From Cunninghamia lanceolata (taxonomy: Eukaryota; Streptophyta; Pinopsida; Cupressales; Cupressaceae), in assembly GCA_027924645.1 (NCBI GenBank), contig BSBN01000047.1:9424001-9488000 (forward strand): DNA of 64,000 nt, in the 5' to 3' direction. The notes under the pieces are model-generated. The model made no database searches. It worked only from the letters and a program-made list of their open reading frames with translations, and was not told the origin of the DNA. Positions 59,189 to 64,000 of this stretch are shown piece after piece. A program made the translations under genes and the position numbers. Every line of letters begins with the position of its first letter. Within the stretch, counting starts at the first letter, position 1.

Positions 59189-60416
59189 TGTTAAGGGGGA
59201 AAAGATGAATGATGGAGACAAGCATGCACACTAAATCAAACCCTCTTCCACAATAACATTCAAGGACAAGACTAAGCAAAAATCAAAACCAAAGAGAGGT
59301 GGAATCAACTATATATCTTGTGCTCTTGTTTTCTATGGAAAGATCAGCTTGAATCAGGCCCTTTATCAAATCCTAGGTCAACTAGTGCACAAAACCCTAG
59401 ATTTGCAAAGATCTGATTATAATAGGAGATTCATAGTAGATATTTAGAAACTAACTTCACAAGATGGATCAAAGAAATGTTAAAACTTGTGCTGTGAAAG
59501 ATAAAAAGTCAAAGGATTATGGGGCAGGCAGCCAAGTCTATAAAGTTGGAACCTTAAAAACTTAGAACTGGAGAAATGTTGTAAAGAGTATCCTAATGCC
59601 AGATTTAGTGCTTGTTTGAGCAGGAGGACTTCGAGGTGGGTGCACAAGTCTTATACAGGGGAATTTCTACAAACTATTTTTAGATCCTGAAACCCTTTCC
59701 CTTACACAACCTTCCTATACTTTCACTTCTTCAATCTTTGCACCTGTAACTTGCACACAAGAAGAAAAGGGGTTTGGGGGTTGTGGTGTTTAGGGATTTG
59801 CCTCAGTCAAATCATAGGATAGCATTCAAGCTTCCCAACACCATTGTTAGAGAGAGTACATGCCCTAGTAGGGAAGAGACTAAAGATAAAATAATGATGT
59901 CACCTCAGAGGTGAAGCACTTAGGAGAATTAAGATCCTTCAACTCATAAGGAGATGGATGATGATTCCAAATCTACAACAATAACACAATACCAACACAA
60001 ATCTACAACAATAACATAATGAATGTTTTGAATGTTATTTTCTCCAAGATCATAAGTTTGTGATATCCATATTAACTTAAAATGAATTCAAAAACATACT
60101 TATAAATGCTTTCCTACTAACACTCATAAAATTAATTGAAAGAGTTGACAAAGAGAGACCCATTTAAAGGTCCTACGCTGACATGCTTTGAAATGGGCTT
60201 CGACCAATTAGGGATGACTTGGGTGTGTGTGCCCAAGTACCTAGGTGCCCTTTTGGTCTAGGGTAAGGCATAAAATGGGCCCTTACTTTCCATTTGACAT
60301 GGGTTTCAGGGGATTTTGCATTAGGATGAATCTTTTGTATGTATAATGTAATCATGGTGACCCGGGAGATAAACTAGGAGGTAAAAAGGCATGTGTCTAA
60401 TTTTTACTCCATAACA
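59189..60416 (-). repeat. 5' LTR of the family-Y element
   Basis: 1,228 bp; on the minus strand tgttatggag to cccttaaca. It is uninterrupted and provides the empty site for Copia-2 (gcatgtgtctaattttt near 60,390-60,405). Confidence 0.92.
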
Positions 60417-63060
60417 CTTATGATGAATACTTTGAAAAGGTTGGCCCACTAGCTAACAAAAATCGAAAGAATATGTCTCTTTTACTCCTGAGGTGGAAAA
60501 TTCTGATGTACACTTGCCAAATGATTTATGTATTCTTGATTTGAGGGAAGGGTAATTAGAGTTGTGATTGTTGCCATCTCAAATTTAACCCTTGAGAGTT
60601 CATCTAGAGATGATATTAAATTGTCAATAACTCTATCCTAATCCTCATTTATTTCAAGAATAATTGGAGTGGTGAGCTATGAGCACTCTTGCTTCCACTC
60701 TTCCAAGCTCTTTAATGACCTATCCTACCTCCAAAATTGTGGCAAATATGACCCCTACAGTATATGGAAATAGGTCAACTCTTTGGCAATGTCATTAGAA
60801 AACTTCTTTTTCTTCCTCAATATTTTCCTAATGGCTTTGAATGTACCCAATAATTCTATTAAATGCTTAATTGAGCCTTCATCACATATCTGATCTTTTA
60901 ACAAAATATTGAAAATTATGACCCTAGGTGTCATATGCCTCTTCCATATCTCCATTTTAATTCCTAATCCTTTATGTTCTTAAAGCATGCTCCTCAAAGC
61001 ACTATGACTTTCCCATGTCTTCTCCACATATGCCATTATTCTATCCAACTTCCTCTCCAATAATCCTTGAACAAAATCAAGTTTTACTTTCTTTAGCTTC
61101 TTCAAGGCATCTTCCTCTCTAGCTTTACTTTTGTCTAGTTCTTGCTTGAGTTTTTCTTTTGCTCTAGAGGAAACTGGAAGTGTGATTTGTGGGGGAGCAC
61201 CCATAGATACATTCAATCTTTCTTATAGAGACAAGTTTTTGTTATTCAATTTTTCTAATTATACTTGCATATTTTTTATTGAAGCCTTAGTAAACATAGC
61301 AGAATGTGTGTTTAGAGCAACAACTTCAACAGGAGTGGTGTCCTCTAGCTTGTGCACAATTAGGCTTTTTGTAACCTCGTTGGGGTCCTCAGTAATAAGA
61401 GGCTTGTTACCTAAGGGGGAAATTGACCAGATGGCTAAGGCATTTGTATCTGGATCAAGTGCAGAAACAAAGTACATCTTATATGCCATCTCCTCTATTA
61501 TATTCAAACAAATGCCTTCATGCTTTCTATTTGTATCAAATTCAATTGCAAATGATATGTCTTACCTTGGAAATAGCATGCAACCACTTTTTCTGACAAA
61601 TTTTCTCCCTCTTTGTGGGGTCATCCCAACCATCTCTTCACAGACTCTCTTTCAAAAGTCTACAATGACTTTTTCCTTATTCTTAGGACTTAGCTCCTTC
61701 ACTTGCCCATTTATTTCCCACCCCTTCATTCTTAGGACAAATTCTCTAAACTCCTTAGAATGAATAAAAGAATCATCATCAATAAATTTCCTACTTGCCA
61801 ATGTTCTAACATCATCTGATAATTCATTTGCAGACTCAAAACTAATAATCATCCTCTCCTTAGGAGGCACTCCTACTTCCATCATAGGAGGTTGCATTAC
61901 CTCCATCACATCTGGTGAGCCTAGAGTCTCTCCCTTATCCACTGAAAAACTTGGAGAAGGGGAAGGATGTGGAGAGACTTGGTGCAATGGAATGATAGCT
62001 CTAGGAATTTTAGATCTTGATGCCTGTCTTGAAGAAGGGGCCAATGTTGGAAGGGAATGCATCTTCTTTGGCACCGCAAGTAGGTTAGAGAACAATTCAT
62101 TTGTATTGTGCAACATGACCCTAATTTTTTCCATAGAGTCTTCAATCTCCATGAGAGCTCCATTATAGGAAAGATCAACTTCATGTCTGATTTTCTCTAC
62201 TTTCTAGATCATTTCCCATAACTTCATTCTTCTCTCACCTTCCTGTTCAGTAGGACAATTCTTAATGAGATCCTCTTGAAGGTGGAACTCATGTGCATGG
62301 GTCATAGAATCATTATACAACTTGGCCTTATTTATGTATCCCTCTAGATCACACCTCCTTGGCATAGTCGCTAGTAACTTGTAATGATCTAGCTTTGTGG
62401 CTAGAAACTCTAGTCCTTCCTTTGATGTGACTTGAAAGTCAAAAAAGGAAATGGTTCTAGAAAGGAAGGATGCCTTCTTGTAGTTCCTCAAATGAGTCTT
62501 GTCAAACTCATTCATCTACCACATAATTTCTAGGAACACCACTCTGTCAAGGATTGTTCTTGGTAAAATATGAGGTGCACCTTCAAACCCATATACTCTA
62601 ATGATGGTAACCTCTGCAAAGATGTACCAATCACCCCATTTGTGACCAATGCCCAAATTAGGGCACATGTCCTTTGGCATCAAGAATATTTGAACCTTAT
62701 CTAATAATTGGTATTATTTATAGCTAAGTGCTTTGAATATCTCTTTGACAAAGAAATTCTCAAAAAATAGATAGCTAGATTCAGGGCAGTCTGTAAGCAC
62801 AAAAATCACACATAACCTCCATGAGGAGGACCCCTATGATGATATATGATCCTTGTCACAGACATGTTAGCATGAAATAATGTCCTCTAAGTAGTAGACC
62901 TCTTGGTGATGTGTCATTTCTTTCATCTTGTGTTGTTTCTTCTTTGACGTTTTACCTCTCTCTTTGTCATTGATGCTTTTCAACACTTTTGCGACACTTG
63001 TCGATTTGCATTTTCTGATCTTTCAACCTTGCTCCTAAGACTTGTATGCATCTTAAAGGT
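60417..63060 (-). pseudogene. Second member of the unknown ORF family, minus strand, interrupted by family Y
   Basis: Coding sense on the minus strand starts near 63,050 with a basic segment (KTSKKKQHKMK), passes YLFFENFFVKEIFKAL and reaches the landmark block at about 62,520-62,630 (WYI, GFEGAPHILPR, VVFLE), which lines up with the same block at 8212-8325 of the plus-strand ORF. Further on: SFFDFQ and a Ser/Pro-rich linker (about 61,940-62,060). A Lys-rich coiled-coil-like part lies at about 60,980-61,160 (KEKLKQELDKSKAREED), then a helical end to 60,422 where family Y entered. Stops and frame changes are frequent. Identity to the plus copy is low and was judged by eye. Confidence 0.6.
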
Positions 63061-64000
63061 GAGTTTTCACCTTTCCCCTATGTTTTTCATCTTCTCCACC
63101 CCCTAGAAGCCTTCTAGAGCTCCCTTGGACCCATCTCCCACTTTCAGTTTTTAGTTTCATTCAACCAATCCAAATCTCCTCTATTATTTCCAGATCTCTC
63201 GCCGGGAGATCCTACTTTGCAAGTGGAGATTTGGATTCTTGCACATGACTAACATGTTTCCAAAGGAAAATCCCCTCCTTTTCATGTCCTCTTCCATCTT
63301 CCATCATGCATTTTCTCCCAAACCCCTTTCTTTCTAGATCTCTCATCGAGTGACCCTCAAAAAGTAGGATCTCCCCCTGGGTGACCCTATTGCATTTCCA
63401 ACCATAGAAAAACTTGAGTTTCTAACTCGAAATAGCTCCATTTTTGCCTATTTTTCTTCCAGTTGACATGATTTTTGATGCCTAATTTGGAGTTGACTAT
63501 TTCATACACCCACACATGCATAATTAATTCTATTTGATCTAAAATTAACAACTCATTCTCTTCCATGAGTACTTCTAACTCCATTTCTTCTTGTTATGTC
63601 AGAAAAAGTAACCTTGGGGGTTTTTCCTCTTAAGGTTTATCTCTCAGGTCCTTTAGAATGCATTTAGAGCATCTTGCATGATTTTGATGACTAAGCCTGA
63701 AGTTTCATGGTAAATGGGACTCAAGGGATGTACTTAACATAAATCCTTCCTGAAATAGGTGGGAGGACTTGCAAACCCGTGCCCTAGTCCTAGCCTATTT
63801 TTGGTTAGGACCAATTTCAAAGTGTCAGTTTATGACCGTTATTTAGGTCTAATGCCGACACAGTAAGTTTGAATTACAAAATTCTTAGTGGGAATGTTTG
63901 TAGTTGCATATAATCATGATGAGTGATTCATTTGAAAACTAGATGGACATTTTGATTGACAAGCTTTTGTGAAAGTGATTCAAGGCATTCATTGTGTTGT
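63061..64000. other. Unassigned sequence at the right edge
   Basis: No domain in any frame. It has a perfect 8-bp inverted repeat (aaaggtga/tcaccttt, 63,055-63,074) next to the presumed start of the minus ORF, a ctagaagccttctag palindrome near 63,104, and two related agatctctc blocks (about 63,193 and 63,336). It would be the upstream region of the minus-strand unknown ORF. Confidence 0.45.

Larger units (their letters stand above)
46909..60416 (-). mobile_element. Family-Y element: complete gag-only LTR retrotransposon, split by Copia-2
   Basis: TSD cttat at 46904-46908 and 60417-60421. LTR ends are tgttatgg and cccttaaca on the minus strand. The two LTRs are about 1.23-1.25 kb once Copia-2 is removed, and the interior (54,503-59,188) is 4.7 kb. 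The only recognisable gene is gag; about 2.1 kb of non-coding sequence follows it, and no protease, RT or integrase is seen. Both LTRs and a perfect TSD argue that it moved in this form or lost pol by a clean internal deletion. Confidence 0.88.

Noticed and set aside
61131..61763. Plus-strand 210-residue ORF
   Set aside because: Antisense of the minus-strand unknown ORF, whose charged, helical readings and similarity to the 7183 ORF are more convincing.
62881..64000. Possible host gene exon on the plus strand at the right edge
   Set aside because: Short broken frames without a motif, splice pattern or coding bias; it lies upstream of the minus-strand ORF.

Overview
The window looks like intergenic DNA from a seed plant with a very large, repeat-rich genome. 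I favour a gymnosperm, probably a conifer, but cannot name a species. It is AT-rich, and almost everything recognisable is a decayed LTR retrotransposon nested in another. I found no host gene, tRNA, rRNA or CRISPR array. Every coding feature below is therefore a pseudogene or relic unless stated otherwise.

Layout. (1) 1-21,206: element A, a Tat-like Ty3/gypsy pol (protease, an extra archaeal-type RNase H placed before the RT, RT, RNase H, integrase), a 2.7-kb spacer with splice-like signals, then a long open frame of unknown function (7,183-9,363 and 19,063-21,206). That frame is cut by element B (9,364-19,057, TSD tgaat), an LTR element with a gag-like ORF but no pol. B's 5' LTR carries a 2.45-kb nested LTR-element remnant (10,074-12,527) and a 0.99-kb terminal-inverted-repeat DNA element (13,032-14,021). 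(2) 22,225-31,607: a 5'-truncated Ty1/copia element (Copia-1) with a 1.49-kb 3' LTR, split by an almost complete small chromovirus (23,383-28,826, TSD gcaga). (3) 31,608-41,738: LTR pieces and the chromodomain end of another chromovirus (Z), separated by a Tat element with a G-patch motif and the usual RT-RNaseH-aRNH-INT order (32,257-40,598). (4) 41,739-46,908: the 3' part of a family-Y element, a DUF4283/zinc-knuckle ORF relic on the minus strand, another Tat-type LTR and unassigned sequence. (5) 46,909-60,416: a full-length minus-strand family-Y element (TSD cttat) with gag only; its 3' LTR is split by a full-length Ty1/copia element (Copia-2, 48,138-54,478, TSD gtgtc). (6) 60,417-64,000: a minus-strand ORF distantly similar to the unknown ORF of element A, interrupted by family Y.

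How the parts relate. Matching target-site duplications give insertion orders: A, then B, then the remnant and the DNA element; Copia-1, then the small chromovirus; the minus-strand unknown ORF, then Y, then Copia-2. B and Y keep LTRs and gag-like sequence but no pol, so they would have depended on other elements for enzymes.

Most notable: (a) a two-copy unknown ORF family, preceded in one copy by a strong 3' splice-site-like sequence; (b) a tandem array of short hairpins whose stems differ by paired compensatory changes; (c) a stop-codon spectrum made only of TAG and TGA, mostly at glutamine codons and in otherwise unshifted frames, as expected from deamination of methylated CHG and CG cytosines; (d) two different positions of the extra RNase H domain in two Tat-like elements. 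Percentages, homology statements and edges were read by eye without a search; those given with a TSD are firm.
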